Of a stretch of DNA of 64,000 nucleotides, positions 25,730-33,934 are shown piece by piece. The translations under genes were made by a program, and so were the position numbers. The notes under the pieces were generated by a model. That model ran no database searches. It was given only the letters and a program-made list of their open reading frames with translations, and was not told the DNA's origin. Every line of letters starts with the position of its first letter. The first letter of the stretch is position 1. The stretch lies in contig NZ_QRBZ01000004.1 of the NCBI RefSeq assembly GCF_009833085.1, positions 1 through 64,000 on the forward strand, written 5' to 3'. This DNA comes from Nitrosomonas oligotropha (GTDB lineage Bacteria > Pseudomonadota > Gammaproteobacteria > Burkholderiales > Nitrosomonadaceae).

Positions 25730-26761
25730 TCATGTTGAAGCGGCTGTGTTTTCCTGTCGATTTGAAATAAAAGCCCGGATCAAAATCATACCCGTCACTC
25801 CTCCCGCCGCATCAATAAAGAAGTCACTCAGGAGCGCAGTCCGCCCTTCGATAAACAGTTGCGCGAATTCTGTGCCGCCAGCCAGCAGAAGAATAATCGT
25901 GATCGTTTGCAGGATGGGTGCTTTTTTCATCATCACGCTGAGGATCAGCCCGAATAGGAAAAAGAAGCCGAGATGCCAGACCTTGGATAAATCCCAGGGA
26001 ATGATCGTTTTAAAAGATTCGCTGTCGGCGTCGATTTGAGTTTTGACTTCACTGGAGACCAGGTTTTTCATGTCACCCGGCAGGGTTGTTCCGGCAATGA
26101 TGGCGATAAAAGCGGAAACCAGCAGGAAGCGAACGAGGATGTTTTTTTTGTCGATGAACAGAAATGAACCGGTAAACAGCAGGAAATATGCGCCCCAAGC
26201 CAACAGAATGATATCGCGAACCCATTTATAATCCGGATTTTCGTACACCGGATAAACATGAATATTCTTAATCTGCAGCGACCCGGTGGATTGGCTTAAT
26301 TGTGCGATCAGCCCGATGCTTTGGATTCCGGGTGCGATGATGAAAGCCTTGCGGTAATTTTTCCAGTCATGGGTTCCTGTCAGGGCAACCGCCGCGTGAG
26401 GCAGATCCCAGCGGTCTTTTTTGCCATCATTTTGCGCCAATAGGAGCCGGGCGGAGTTCCAGGGTTTTATGCCTGCCTTCACATTAGCGCAGCGCATATC
26501 AGCGGATACTAATAACACAGTGCCGGGTTTTACCATTGGAAGATGCTGGAGCGCGCTGGCGCCGGTTTTGGCATCGCTGGAAAAAAGGTTTAAGCCATTT
26601 TCCGTAACCTCAACCCGGCTGCTTTCTGTGGTCCGGAACTTCCAATCGGCAGTCTGAAGCTCGGGACCGATTTGCACATATTGTTCAAATCTGGTGTGGG
26701 ATATCAGGGTGGCAATGGCCAGTAGTATGAATAAAAAGCAATTTGTTTTGAACAAAGGCAT
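25730..26761 (-). CDS. VanZ-family membrane protein with N-terminal sandwich domain
   Basis: The 343-residue protein has an N-terminal membrane helix (CFLFILLAIATLISHT), a roughly 160-residue extracytoplasmic region, then five hydrophobic segments with the VanZ-like pattern KVWHLGFFFLFGLILSV, GGTEFAQLFIEGRTALLSDFFIDAAGGVTGMIL. The acidic ELxQ...R...D motif (EFAQLFIEGRTALLSD) is characteristic. VanZ-like proteins occur in exopolysaccharide and exosortase loci, but no EPS genes adjoin it. It sits at the 3' end of a minus-strand run beginning at 31925, though a 169-base gap separates it from the small peptide gene. Confidence 0.8.
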   Translation of the reverse strand: MPLFKTNCFLFILLAIATLISHTRFEQYVQIGPELQTADWKFRTTESSRVEVTENGLNLFSSDAKTGASALQHLPMVKPGTVLLVSADMRCANVKAGIKPWNSARLLLAQNDGKKDRWDLPHAAVALTGTHDWKNYRKAFIIAPGIQSIGLIAQLSQSTGSLQIKNIHVYPVYENPDYKWVRDIILLAWGAYFLLFTGSFLFIDKKNILVRFLLVSAFIAIIAGTTLPGDMKNLVSSEVKTQIDADSESFKTIIPWDLSKVWHLGFFFLFGLILSVMMKKAPILQTITIILLLAGGTEFAQLFIEGRTALLSDFFIDAAGGVTGMILIRAFISNRQENTAAST

Positions 26762-26930
26762 ACGTCAGTCCGCTGTGCGCAGACGGACAGAGAGATCCAG
26801 TCCACTTCCGTATTCAGGAAAAGAGATCAAACGCTTTTTCCTTCGTGTCGCCGGATCATTCCGTGCGGGCTTTGTTTCGCATCGCATGCCTTAAGATAAG
26901 GTGGTTTTAGCCATCAGCCGTTATCGATTT

Positions 26931-27005
26931 CTAAAAATACTGAACCATCAAGGTAATGTATCCAATGGCAAAAATAATGAAGACAATGACAATGAGTTTT
27001 TTCAT
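26931..27005 (-). CDS. 24-residue single-helix membrane peptide (candidate small gene)
   Basis: A complete 24-codon frame reads MKKLIVIVFIIFAIGYITLM and ends VQYF. It has two lysines, then a continuous hydrophobic stretch, which is ideal for one membrane helix with the N terminus inside. AAAGGAATT lies at a proper distance upstream of the ATG, which supports translation. It begins 33 bases downstream of the glycosylase stop on the same strand. No homologue can be named. Its short length leaves room for chance, but the hydrophobic composition and ribosome-binding site argue against it. Confidence 0.5.
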   Translation of the reverse strand: MKKLIVIVFIIFAIGYITLMVQYF

Positions 27006-27038
27006 CGCGTGAATTCCTTTCAGTCGAATATTGATTAA

Positions 27039-27638
27039 TCATTTTTGTTCCGTGCTACCAGCGCATAAGTAAAACGCATCCCGGGCTTCGCCGTCAAGCG
27101 TCTGCTTTATTTTTGGCATGGGATGGCAGGAACGTAATGCTGAGCCAATCGTTTCGCGCCAGATTTCGCATTTGTCGTCAAAAGATAAACGGGCATTGGC
27201 CGGGCTGGTGGAAGGCAGGCGTGAGAGTTGGAGCAATCCTAGGTTTTGTGCGGGCATTACATACCGTTTAAAACAAACTTCCGCTGTTCCACCGTTAAAA
27301 AATATATGTGTGATGGCGCGGTGTGCGGAAAAAAAGGATTGGAAGTCATTGCTGATTTGCGTGCCGGTTTCAATCATCGAGTCCAGGCTGCCCGTCCGTT
27401 TGCACGATTGGAGCACATCCCACAGCGCGATCGGCGATGACCGCAGCGCGGCGATTTTTTCCTGATACGAGGCTTCCACATCGATGTGCAGCAATTGCGC
27501 CATGATCGGCCAAAAAGCGTTGCGGCGATGGGCGTAATATTGCTTGGCGGCTAATGACGCTTCGCCCGGCATGCTGCCGAGGATCAGAATTTTCGCTTGG
27601 TTCCCGGCGATGGGAGGAAAACTATAAACAGTCGGCAT
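27039..27638 (-). CDS. DNA-deoxyinosine glycosylase (UDG superfamily)
   Basis: The 199-residue protein matches the hypoxanthine/deoxyinosine glycosylase branch of the uracil-DNA glycosylase superfamily: ILILGSMPGEASLAAKQYYAHRRNAFWPIM at 15-44, WDVLQSCKRTGSLDSMI, and IFFNGGTAEVCFKRY then LLQLSRLPSTSPANA, where the family's substrate loop lies. It would remove deaminated adenine (hypoxanthine) from DNA. The start at 27638 is preferred because it lies 14 bases after the gpmA stop with AAAGGT upstream; the frame continues 73 codons further into gpmA without homology. Confidence 0.85.
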   Translation of the reverse strand: MPTVYSFPPIAGNQAKILILGSMPGEASLAAKQYYAHRRNAFWPIMAQLLHIDVEASYQEKIAALRSSPIALWDVLQSCKRTGSLDSMIETGTQISNDFQSFFSAHRAITHIFFNGGTAEVCFKRYVMPAQNLGLLQLSRLPSTSPANARLSFDDKCEIWRETIGSALRSCHPMPKIKQTLDGEARDAFYLCAGSTEQK

Positions 27639-27652
27639 ACCTTTGCGGTAGA

Positions 27653-28381
27653 TTAGTCGACGTAATAATGCCGCACGGAATGACCTTGCTGATCCAGTTC
27701 GTATACCAGCGGGCGGCCGGTAGCCAATCGTGTTTTCATGACTTGCGCGGAGGTGAGGCGATCCAATAGCATTGTGACTATACGCAAGGTATTGCGATGG
27801 GAAACTATCAGGACACGCTTTCCGTGCTGAATGTGCGGCTGGATGGTTTCTTCCCAATAGGGCTTTACCCGCGCCAGGGTGTTTTGCATGCTTTCTCCCA
27901 GCGGCAGCTCGTTTTTATCGATACCGGCGTAACCGGGTTGATTACCGGGAAAGCGAGGATCGTGCGCGTCCAGATACGGCGGTGTTGCATCAAATTTGAT
28001 TTGGCAGCCCAGAATGGGCCAGATACCGAACTTCTTGATGGCTGGCCAGCGTTCCATGCCTTCCAGCGCGCCGTAATGGCGTTCGTTTAAGCGCCAGCTT
28101 TCATGCACCGGTATATCCAGTTGCATGGCGGAGAGCACGATTCGTGCGGTGGTTTTGGCGCGTTGCAAGGAAGAGGTAAAACAGAGATCGAAGCTCAACC
28201 CCGTCTGCTTGAGCAAATAAGCGGCTTGTTCCGCTTCCTGCTCGCCCTTGGCGCTCAAAGGAACATCGCTCCAGCCGGTGAATTTTTTGTCGCGATTCCA
28301 AATGCTCTGGCCATGCCGCAGCAGGACAAGCTGAGTGATGTGCTGCTGCGAGTTTTCTACCGTTGGAATGGCTTTCAGCAT
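27653..28381 (-). CDS. gpmA: 2,3-bisphosphoglycerate-dependent phosphoglycerate mutase
   Basis: The 242-residue protein interconverts 3- and 2-phosphoglycerate. It has the RHGQSIWN motif with the phosphorylated histidine near residue 23, [27 protein letters not shown], and [12 protein letters not shown] with the acid/base Glu. The second catalytic His lies in [16 protein letters not shown], where most GpmA proteins read AHGNSLR, and the segment after GALEG diverges from the classic GLNK text, so it is a somewhat atypical member. It overlaps the desaturase gene by one base (TAATG). Confidence 0.85.
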   Translation of the reverse strand: MLKAIPTVENSQQHITQLVLLRHGQSIWNRDKKFTGWSDVPLSAKGEQEAEQAAYLLKQTGLSFDLCFTSSLQRAKTTARIVLSAMQLDIPVHESWRLNERHYGALEGMERWPAIKKFGIWPILGCQIKFDATPPYLDAHDPRFPGNQPGYAGIDKNELPLGESMQNTLARVKPYWEETIQPHIQHGKRVLIVSHRNTLRIVTMLLDRLTSAQVMKTRLATGRPLVYELDQQGHSVRHYYVD

Positions 28382-29451
28382 TAACCGTTTTGTTGCGGTG
28401 ATGTTTTGGCGGCTTCGGAGGATTCGTGCCAGATTTGTTTAAGCGCTGGCCATAAACCGCTGCGGATGGTTTTGATGTATTGCGAATTATCGGTCAGGTT
28501 GTTGACCAAGCGGCGCTGCGCTTTGCCGAGATTGTGATACGGCATGCTCATGAACAAATGGTGCGTGGCGTGAAAACGCAAACCGACCGGGGCCCAAAGC
28601 GGCGTGATCAGAACATTACCGGGAATATTGACCGAATCGAGGTATTGTTCGGCCAGTGTCATTTTGCGGTCGCCGGGATTGCGGTAGGCATGCGCCGCCA
28701 ATGTGCGCAGCGAATTGAGAATGAACACGGCGACCGCGGTGAGGTACCATAATACCAGCACCGAATAAGGAAACACCCCCAATACAACCAGTGCAATGAC
28801 GCTCGCGCCGAACAGGAAAGCGCCCAGCTCCTGCTGGCGCCAATTGAGATCGTTGCGGATTGCATCCGGCGCGCGCCGGTAGGTGGGATCGATGGTTAAC
28901 GACGATGCGCGTTCCCACACAATTTTGCGCAGCGGCGGAATCAGGTAGGAAATTGGCGTCAACAGTACAAACCGCACTGCCAGCGCAATCGGAATCAAAA
29001 ACGACAACAACACATAAAACACCATTTCCGCCGGTTTGCGCGTCGCAAACGGCAGATATTCGCCATCCGCGCTGGTGCCGTACACATCCGGTTTGTGATG
29101 GTCGTTATGCACGCCGTCGTAGGTGAACGACGGAATCATGAACGGAACGCCGCAAATAATGTTCCACACCAGACGGAAGTTTTGGAACGTACCTTTCTTT
29201 AAATGCGCCAGCTCATGCACGAAAATCGCCGAGCGGTACAAGGCCGGTACAGCGACGATGAATCCACCCAGTTGCCAGAGCGAGAAAAACGGTGAAAACA
29301 GCGCGGTAAAAAAAGCCGCCCAGCCCAACGTGATATGAAATAAAAAATCCGTCCAGTAAATCCAAGGATTCGGCGTCATCAGGTCGCGTACCAGATGATG
29401 CGCTTCGCGCAGTGGAAATTCTTTGACGTAGGGGGCTTTTTCTTCGGTCAC
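28381..29451 (-). CDS. membrane fatty-acid desaturase family protein
   Basis: The 356-residue protein has the three histidine boxes of membrane di-iron desaturases: HELAH at 79-83, HNDHH at 115-119 and HATHH near 295, between paired hydrophobic segments (about 38-75, 150-175 and 205-240). All eight or more His ligands look present. Family members insert double bonds or hydroxyls into acyl chains, or act on carotenoids; the substrate here is unknown. It lies between a HIT protein gene upstream (22-base gap) and gpmA. Confidence 0.85.
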   Translation of the reverse strand: MTEEKAPYVKEFPLREAHHLVRDLMTPNPWIYWTDFLFHITLGWAAFFTALFSPFFSLWQLGGFIVAVPALYRSAIFVHELAHLKKGTFQNFRLVWNIICGVPFMIPSFTYDGVHNDHHKPDVYGTSADGEYLPFATRKPAEMVFYVLLSFLIPIALAVRFVLLTPISYLIPPLRKIVWERASSLTIDPTYRRAPDAIRNDLNWRQQELGAFLFGASVIALVVLGVFPYSVLVLWYLTAVAVFILNSLRTLAAHAYRNPGDRKMTLAEQYLDSVNIPGNVLITPLWAPVGLRFHATHHLFMSMPYHNLGKAQRRLVNNLTDNSQYIKTIRSGLWPALKQIWHESSEAAKTSPQQNG

Positions 29452-29473
29452 GTGTCGTCTCGCTTTGTTTCGC

Positions 29474-29926
29474 TTAAGACCAGCAGGATTGAAGGTGATT
29501 CATAATGTGCTGATTGATCGCTGCATCGGTGGTATTGACTTGCCCCAGGTTCGGCATGGCGGGCCAGCCCGCGTCGATAAATTCCATCCCGGCAAACGGC
29601 TTGGGCTGCGCATAACGAGGAATCACATGAAAATGCACATCGGGATCGACCATCATCAGCATCAGATAATTGATTTTGTCATAGTGGAAAGCTTTCGCCA
29701 GCACCGATTCAATCTGCCCAGTGATGCTGTGCAGTTCCGCGAAGCTGGCCGGACTCAGTTGCGAGAAGGCCTGTGCCGGTTCATGCGCGGCCAGAACCAG
29801 CGCGCCCAGCGTCGCCTGGGCCGGACGCAGCATGACTGACCAGTATTGAAACGACCGGATAATTGTCTGCGGCGCGCCAAACTTGCGCATAGTGGCGTTC
29901 AGTTCGGGCCCGGTGGTGCTTGTCAT
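29474..29926 (-). CDS. HIT-family protein with altered histidine triad
   Basis: The 150-residue protein matches the HIT fold: FQYWSVMLRPAQATLGALVLAAHEP near residues 26-51 and the active-site strand VDPDVHFHVIPRY around 93-105. The histidine triad is normally H-x-H-x-H; here the first position is Asp96 while His98 and His100 remain, so the catalytic His (the middle one) is kept. HIT enzymes hydrolyse or transfer nucleoside monophosphates from AMP- or CMP-type substrates. It overlaps the upstream nucleotidyltransferase gene by 4 bases, which suggests a shared pathway. Confidence 0.82.
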   Translation of the reverse strand: MTSTTGPELNATMRKFGAPQTIIRSFQYWSVMLRPAQATLGALVLAAHEPAQAFSQLSPASFAELHSITGQIESVLAKAFHYDKINYLMLMMVDPDVHFHVIPRYAQPKPFAGMEFIDAGWPAMPNLGQVNTTDAAINQHIMNHLQSCWS

Positions 29927-30681
29927 GATGCGCTCTCGTCAAAGACGATACCGGCTCTGGCCAAATCCTCGATGAAATCGATTTCACACCAGCGAAATCC
30001 GTTGATCGGGCAGGAGTTCACCCAATGTTTCTTGGCCAGGCGATCGATAATCGACAAATACCACGATTTCAGCTCCGCCGGATGGCGCAACGCTTCTTCC
30101 ACGGCTTGCCGGAATAGTGACACACCGTTGCCGCGAAAATAAATCAGCCCGATGGATTCCGCGTTGACCTCATGCGGCGGCACGATTTTGCTCACTTGCT
30201 GCACCCAGCCATCGGCATTCAGTTGCACTTTCATATCGTCGGCGTCGTAACTATTCTTAAAATCCACGCTCAGTGTAATGGGCGCGGATTGTGAATTCAA
30301 GACTTTGTCCAGCAACGCGGTTTCGATCACGGTATCGCCATTCAGTATCAAAAAATCGCTATCCATTTCGGTACGCGCAATCCAGCAGCTCGCCAGATTA
30401 TCCGCCACCTCGTAAAAGGGATTGAACAGGATTTTGATCTTGGGATGATGGGCGTACCGTTGTTGCAGCAGCTCCTCGATCAGCGCTACCTGAAAGCCGG
30501 TAATAATGGTGATCTCTTCGACACCGGCCGCGAGCAAGGCGTCGATTTGCCAAGCCAGCACGGGTTTGCCAGCAACCGGCAACAGGCATTTCGGGGTGTT
30601 CTCGGTCAGCGGCAGTAAGCGCCGCCCCTGCCCTGCGCTCAGGATGATGGCTTTGACCGGCGGTGTGGTTTGATTCGTCAT
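29923..30681 (-). CDS. NTP-transferase (LicC/phosphocholine cytidylyltransferase-like)
   Basis: The 252-residue protein has the nucleotidyltransferase fold: KAIILSAGQGRRLLPLT with the Arg-rich P-loop-like motif, then PKCLLPVAGKPVLAWQIDAL, and FLILNGDTVIE with the metal-binding Asp. It ends RWCEIDFIEDLARA, the second acidic ligand. It resembles the LicC/phosphocholine cytidylyltransferase family, which makes CDP-alcohols from phospho-alcohols and CTP, but sugar-phosphate transfer is possible. The start at 30681 is preferred over 30714 by homology to this N terminus. It overlaps the HIT gene by ATGA. Confidence 0.82.
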   Translation of the reverse strand: MTNQTTPPVKAIILSAGQGRRLLPLTENTPKCLLPVAGKPVLAWQIDALLAAGVEEITIITGFQVALIEELLQQRYAHHPKIKILFNPFYEVADNLASCWIARTEMDSDFLILNGDTVIETALLDKVLNSQSAPITLSVDFKNSYDADDMKVQLNADGWVQQVSKIVPPHEVNAESIGLIYFRGNGVSLFRQAVEEALRHPAELKSWYLSIIDRLAKKHWVNSCPINGFRWCEIDFIEDLARAGIVFDESAS

Positions 30682-30767
30682 AAATGAATGGATTTTAAGC
30701 AGCTTGGTATACAAAGCGATAATAGCGACGCTGCATTGTAACCAAGTTTGGATTTAGCGAGGTGTTT

Positions 30768-31925
30768 TTAGAACGAGAGACTGTTGATCTGGCGCAATTC
30801 TGCAACAATGCGTTGCGTTGCGCGCAAAAAATCGTCCACTTGTTGCAGGGTGTTGTCACGGCCCAGACTGATGCGCACCGCGCAGCGCGCGAGCATCGGA
30901 TCAATTTGCATAGCGGTGAGCACATGGCTTTGCCCCGGATTGACGCTGGAACACGCTGCCCCCGCGGCGACGGCAAAACCGGCTTTATCCAGTTTGACCA
31001 CCAGCGTATCGCCCTCGATATCTGGCAAGGCAAAATAACAGGTATTCGGAATGCGCGCCGCCTGGTTGCCGAAAATCGTCGCGCCCATGCCAAGCAATCC
31101 TGTTTCCAGTTGCTCGCGCAGCCGGGCAGTATGTTGCGCGGTTTCCGTCAAGCGCACTCGCGCCAATTCGCATGCCACACCGAATCCCACAATCGCAGGC
31201 ACATTCTCGGTGCCGGAACGCAAGCCGTTTTCATGTCCGCCACCATAAATCAAAGGTTTCAACAGCAAGCGCTTGTCGACGATCAACGCCGCTGCACCTT
31301 TTGGGCCATAAATCTTGTGCGCCGATAACGTCATCGCATGCACTTGCAGCGCGGCAAAATCCACCGGGATTTTGCCCAATCCTTGAATCGCGTCGGTGTG
31401 TATGTACGCGCCGTGCGAGCGCGCTAGCCCGGCAATCGCAGCGACATCCTGAATCACGCCGGTTTCGTTATTCGCCAGCATGACCGACACCACGCCCGGT
31501 TTATTCGCCTGCATTGCGGCTTCGGCGGCGGCCACATCGGCTTGCCCGTCCGGATTGATCGTTAGTTGATGTACTGTCCACGCGTCACAACTGCGCCGCG
31601 CAATCGCCTGCGCCGGTTTCAGCACGCACGGATGCTCAATCGCGCTGATGAACAGATTGCCCGGCTTCAAACTATCCACCGCGCCGCGAATGAACAGATT
31701 ATTCGCCTCCGAGCCGCCACTGGTGAAAATCACCTGCACCGGCTGCACCCCGACCGCCTCTGCCACCTGCTTGCGTGCTTTATCGATCGCCCGCCGGGCA
31801 TTGATGCCGTAGCTATGACGGCTAGACGCGTTGCCAAATTCCTGCTGGAAATACGGCAGCATGGCTTCCAGCACGGTGTCGTCGAGGCGGGTGGTGGCGT
31901 TGTGGTCGAAGTAGGTTGGTTCCAT
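30768..31925 (-). CDS. cysteine desulfurase (NifS/IscS-like, class V aminotransferase)
   Basis: The 385-residue PLP enzyme releases sulfur from cysteine for Fe-S cluster or thio-modification pathways. YFDHNATTRLDDTVLEAMLPYF opens the protein, TSGGSEANNLFIRGA and EHPC follow, the PLP lysine is Lys204 in LSAHKIYGPKGAAALI, and the catalytic cysteine is Cys324 in GAACSSVNPGQSHVLTAM. The loop form resembles NifS-type rather than SufS-type enzymes. No iscU, iscA or scaffold gene lies beside it. It is separated by 86 bases from the NTP-transferase gene downstream on the same strand. Confidence 0.88.
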   Translation of the reverse strand: MEPTYFDHNATTRLDDTVLEAMLPYFQQEFGNASSRHSYGINARRAIDKARKQVAEAVGVQPVQVIFTSGGSEANNLFIRGAVDSLKPGNLFISAIEHPCVLKPAQAIARRSCDAWTVHQLTINPDGQADVAAAEAAMQANKPGVVSVMLANNETGVIQDVAAIAGLARSHGAYIHTDAIQGLGKIPVDFAALQVHAMTLSAHKIYGPKGAAALIVDKRLLLKPLIYGGGHENGLRSGTENVPAIVGFGVACELARVRLTETAQHTARLREQLETGLLGMGATIFGNQAARIPNTCYFALPDIEGDTLVVKLDKAGFAVAAGAACSSVNPGQSHVLTAMQIDPMLARCAVRISLGRDNTLQQVDDFLRATQRIVAELRQINSLSF

Positions 31926-31978
31926 GAATCTCGTGGGCGGTTAATTGTAAAGACTGAATGATAAACCTTAAGAGTCTG

Positions 31979-32290
31979 TTACGACGAACGCGGATTGACC
32001 AAAACCACATGCGCCTGCTGAATATTTTCGCGAAACTGCGCTGGGATTTCATCCCAAACAAACAAATCGACCCGGAACGGCAGCTGACTTTCTTCCAATG
32101 CTTCTTTCAACGCGGCGACTGCCCGCTTCTGCTCCGCGGATGCAAAAACCGCCAAATCCAAATCGGATTGCGGGCGCGCCGTTCCTTTGATGCGTGAACC
32201 GTAAACCCAGACCGTCACGTCCAGCAGATAGTCATTCAGCAGATCGAGCAGGATTTTGCGCTGATCCGGCGTAATATCAATATCCTGCAT
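31979..32290 (-). CDS. minimal nucleotidyltransferase (MNT) domain protein, second copy
   Basis: The 103-residue protein has the same GSx10DxD signature as the gene at 751: Gly31-Ser32 in WVYGSRIKG and Asp43/Asp45 in QSDLDLAVF, plus FRVDLFVWDEIPAQFRENI carrying the third acid. It follows the HI0074-like partner and shares one base with its stop (TAATG). The catalytic residues are intact. This pair and the pair at 347-1074 have the same order but are clearly diverged, so they are paralogues or separate acquisitions rather than a recent duplication. Confidence 0.8.
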   Translation of the reverse strand: MQDIDITPDQRKILLDLLNDYLLDVTVWVYGSRIKGTARPQSDLDLAVFASAEQKRAVAALKEALEESQLPFRVDLFVWDEIPAQFRENIQQAHVVLVNPRSS

Positions 32291-32706
32291 TAGTGTTCTG
32301 TCTGCTTGCTGAGTAATTGGTAGAGCGCAGTAGCATCGCGAATAAAATCACCCATCAGCGACAAACATGCCTTGGCTTTTTCGCCGCTGTAATCGTGTGT
32401 GGTATGGGTGCGCGCTTCGGCGTAATCCAGCCATCGCTCAACAGCGGAAGGCAGCAAATTGTTTTCGGCAGCCAATCGAAAAATCGGCTTTGGACTGTTC
32501 GGCACTTCCGGAATACCCAATACCTCAACCAGGTAGCGTTTCAGCACTTTCCACAAGCAGTCATAACACACCTCAAAACGCTGAATCACCGACTCCGCGA
32601 CCGCTTCCTGCATTAACTCCGGTAATGCAGGATCCAGCGATTGGTAATTCAGAAATTGCGCCTGCAAGTGATTGAGCGATTTCTGAAAGTATTGGTAGTC
32701 GATCAT
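32290..32706 (-). CDS. HI0074-family nucleotidyltransferase partner, second copy
   Basis: The 138-residue helical protein is the upstream partner of the MNT gene. Similarities to the copy at 347-754 are an FEVCYDCLWKVLKRYL helix near residue 45, a RWLDYAEARTHTTHDYSG segment near 90-105 and an LMGDFIRDATALYQLL tail. These match the HI0074/nucleotidyltransferase substrate-binding family. On the minus strand a TATAAT element (32734-32739) lies 27 bases upstream of the start. Whether the pair is a toxin-antitoxin module is unproven. Confidence 0.72.
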   Translation of the reverse strand: MIDYQYFQKSLNHLQAQFLNYQSLDPALPELMQEAVAESVIQRFEVCYDCLWKVLKRYLVEVLGIPEVPNSPKPIFRLAAENNLLPSAVERWLDYAEARTHTTHDYSGEKAKACLSLMGDFIRDATALYQLLSKQTEH

Positions 32707-32733
32707 GGGCTATAAACCGGATGGAATGATGGA

Positions 32734-32739
32734 TTATAA
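32734..32739 (-). promoter_or_regulatory. candidate -10 box for the second MNT pair
   Basis: TATAAT on the minus strand, 27 bases upstream of the ATG at 32706. The region 17 bases further upstream is only weakly like TTGACA. The remaining 32740-32929 spacer is A+T-rich with nothing else recognisable. Confidence 0.35.
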
Positions 32740-32929
32740 ACGAATACCCAGAGGAAAGAAGATGATGGAAGAAAGGAAGCGGATTCAAGAAAGTAAGTGG
32801 TAAATTTCTCACCACAAAACAGCTGCTTTTCTAAATACGGCAATTAAAAATGCTGCTTGTTGAATAGTTTTGAATGTTTGTGTGCGCACAATTCAAGATC
32901 CGATTTCGGTAGTAATATTTTCTTGTTGG

Positions 32930-33730
32930 TTATTCCTCCGCACGTTCAAGAATTCCACAAAGAGCTGATGACCATTTGATAGCATCGTATGCGGTTTGGC
33001 GAAGTGCGGGCTTAGAGCCATGCGTATCACCCATTGTCCGGCGTAGTATTTGGAGTGCTTGCGCCGCATGATTACTAGCCTTTCTCATTTCACATATCAA
33101 TTCATTGACATCATTTTGCTTCATTCCAATTTGCTCAAACTCCTGAGTCATATTTTCAAAAACTTTTTGTCGTTGAAGTGCGGTATTCACCTTTGTTTGG
33201 AATGACGACTTGCCTGGATCGCCGAGATCATGTGTTTTATAAATATCTTGTGTAACTGAGTCTACGGCTCCACAGGCAGAAGTTATTGCTCCACTATAGT
33301 CTCCATCAAGAAGACGGGACATTGCTCGAGCTAACTCTGTCGCTGCGGATAGAGGTATGAATCTGGACTCGCGGGCGTCCAGTGCAGCTACGGGAACGAA
33401 AGTGCCATATAGGTATTGAAATCCATGTCGACTCAATATGTCTTGCACATTAGAATCGACCTCATCATCACGACCGATGAGTCGTTCCGCCAAAATACGC
33501 AATGCCACTTCTTGTTGATCTTCATGCATTTGACCATATAGCCGATCAATAATCGGCATTACTTCGGCTCTGCTACCGAGGCCGCTTCGGGCTTCGGCCT
33601 TTGCGGTAATCTGCGAAACATCAAAACCAGCAGCAGCTACTGTATTCCGAATATCCTGAACGGAAGACTTATTTAGCTCCGATCGGAGTGCACCATATAA
33701 ACGAGTTCTGTCTTGTAATGATAGTGGCAT
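32930..33730 (-). CDS. abortive-infection family protein (Abi_C, HEPN-type)
   Basis: The 266-residue protein has an N-terminal domain of unknown type (about 1-115) and a C-terminal half matching the Abi_C region: LARAMSRLLDGDYSGAITSACGAVDSVTQDIYK at about 133-165, a linker KSSFQTKVNTALQRQKVF, then ASNHAAQALQILRRTMGDTHGSK. The segment RTMGDTH gives Arg231-X5-His237, close to the RX4-6H active-site motif of HEPN ribonucleases. Such proteins act in abortive-infection phage defence, typically by cutting RNA. No partner gene adjoins it. It sits beside the MNT pair, so this looks like a small defence patch. Family recognition is from motifs. Confidence 0.75.
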   Translation of the reverse strand: MPLSLQDRTRLYGALRSELNKSSVQDIRNTVAAAGFDVSQITAKAEARSGLGSRAEVMPIIDRLYGQMHEDQQEVALRILAERLIGRDDEVDSNVQDILSRHGFQYLYGTFVPVAALDARESRFIPLSAATELARAMSRLLDGDYSGAITSACGAVDSVTQDIYKTHDLGDPGKSSFQTKVNTALQRQKVFENMTQEFEQIGMKQNDVNELICEMRKASNHAAQALQILRRTMGDTHGSKPALRQTAYDAIKWSSALCGILERAEE

Positions 33731-33934
33731 GTTTGTCCTATTTGAGCGTCGACGGCAAGTTGGGTGCCGCCAAGAATTACTTTCGTTCTTTCGTTAAAGA
33801 TGCGGTAATCAGCAATGTGCTGTCGTTTGCCATCGAACTGGAATCACACGCCAGGCGTAGAGCGATTTTGAGGTTACCTGGTTGAGTGTAACTTCATGAT
33901 TGGAATGCGTCAATTTAACAAGAGACTCAGAATT
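33731..33934. other. spacer with an unassigned open stretch
   Basis: This 204-base gap between the Abi_C gene and the glycosylase gene contains a plus-strand open frame reading from inside the Abi_C gene to a stop at 33885, with text such as KNYFRSFVKDAV and SFAIELESHARR. It has no ribosome-binding site and I recognise no family. It could be the end of a lost gene. No terminator is obvious. Confidence 0.25.

Noticed and set aside
26762-26894. Coding extension on the plus strand before the small peptide
   Set aside because: The open frame 26694-26894 crosses the start region of the VanZ gene on the other strand, has no good start and matches nothing.
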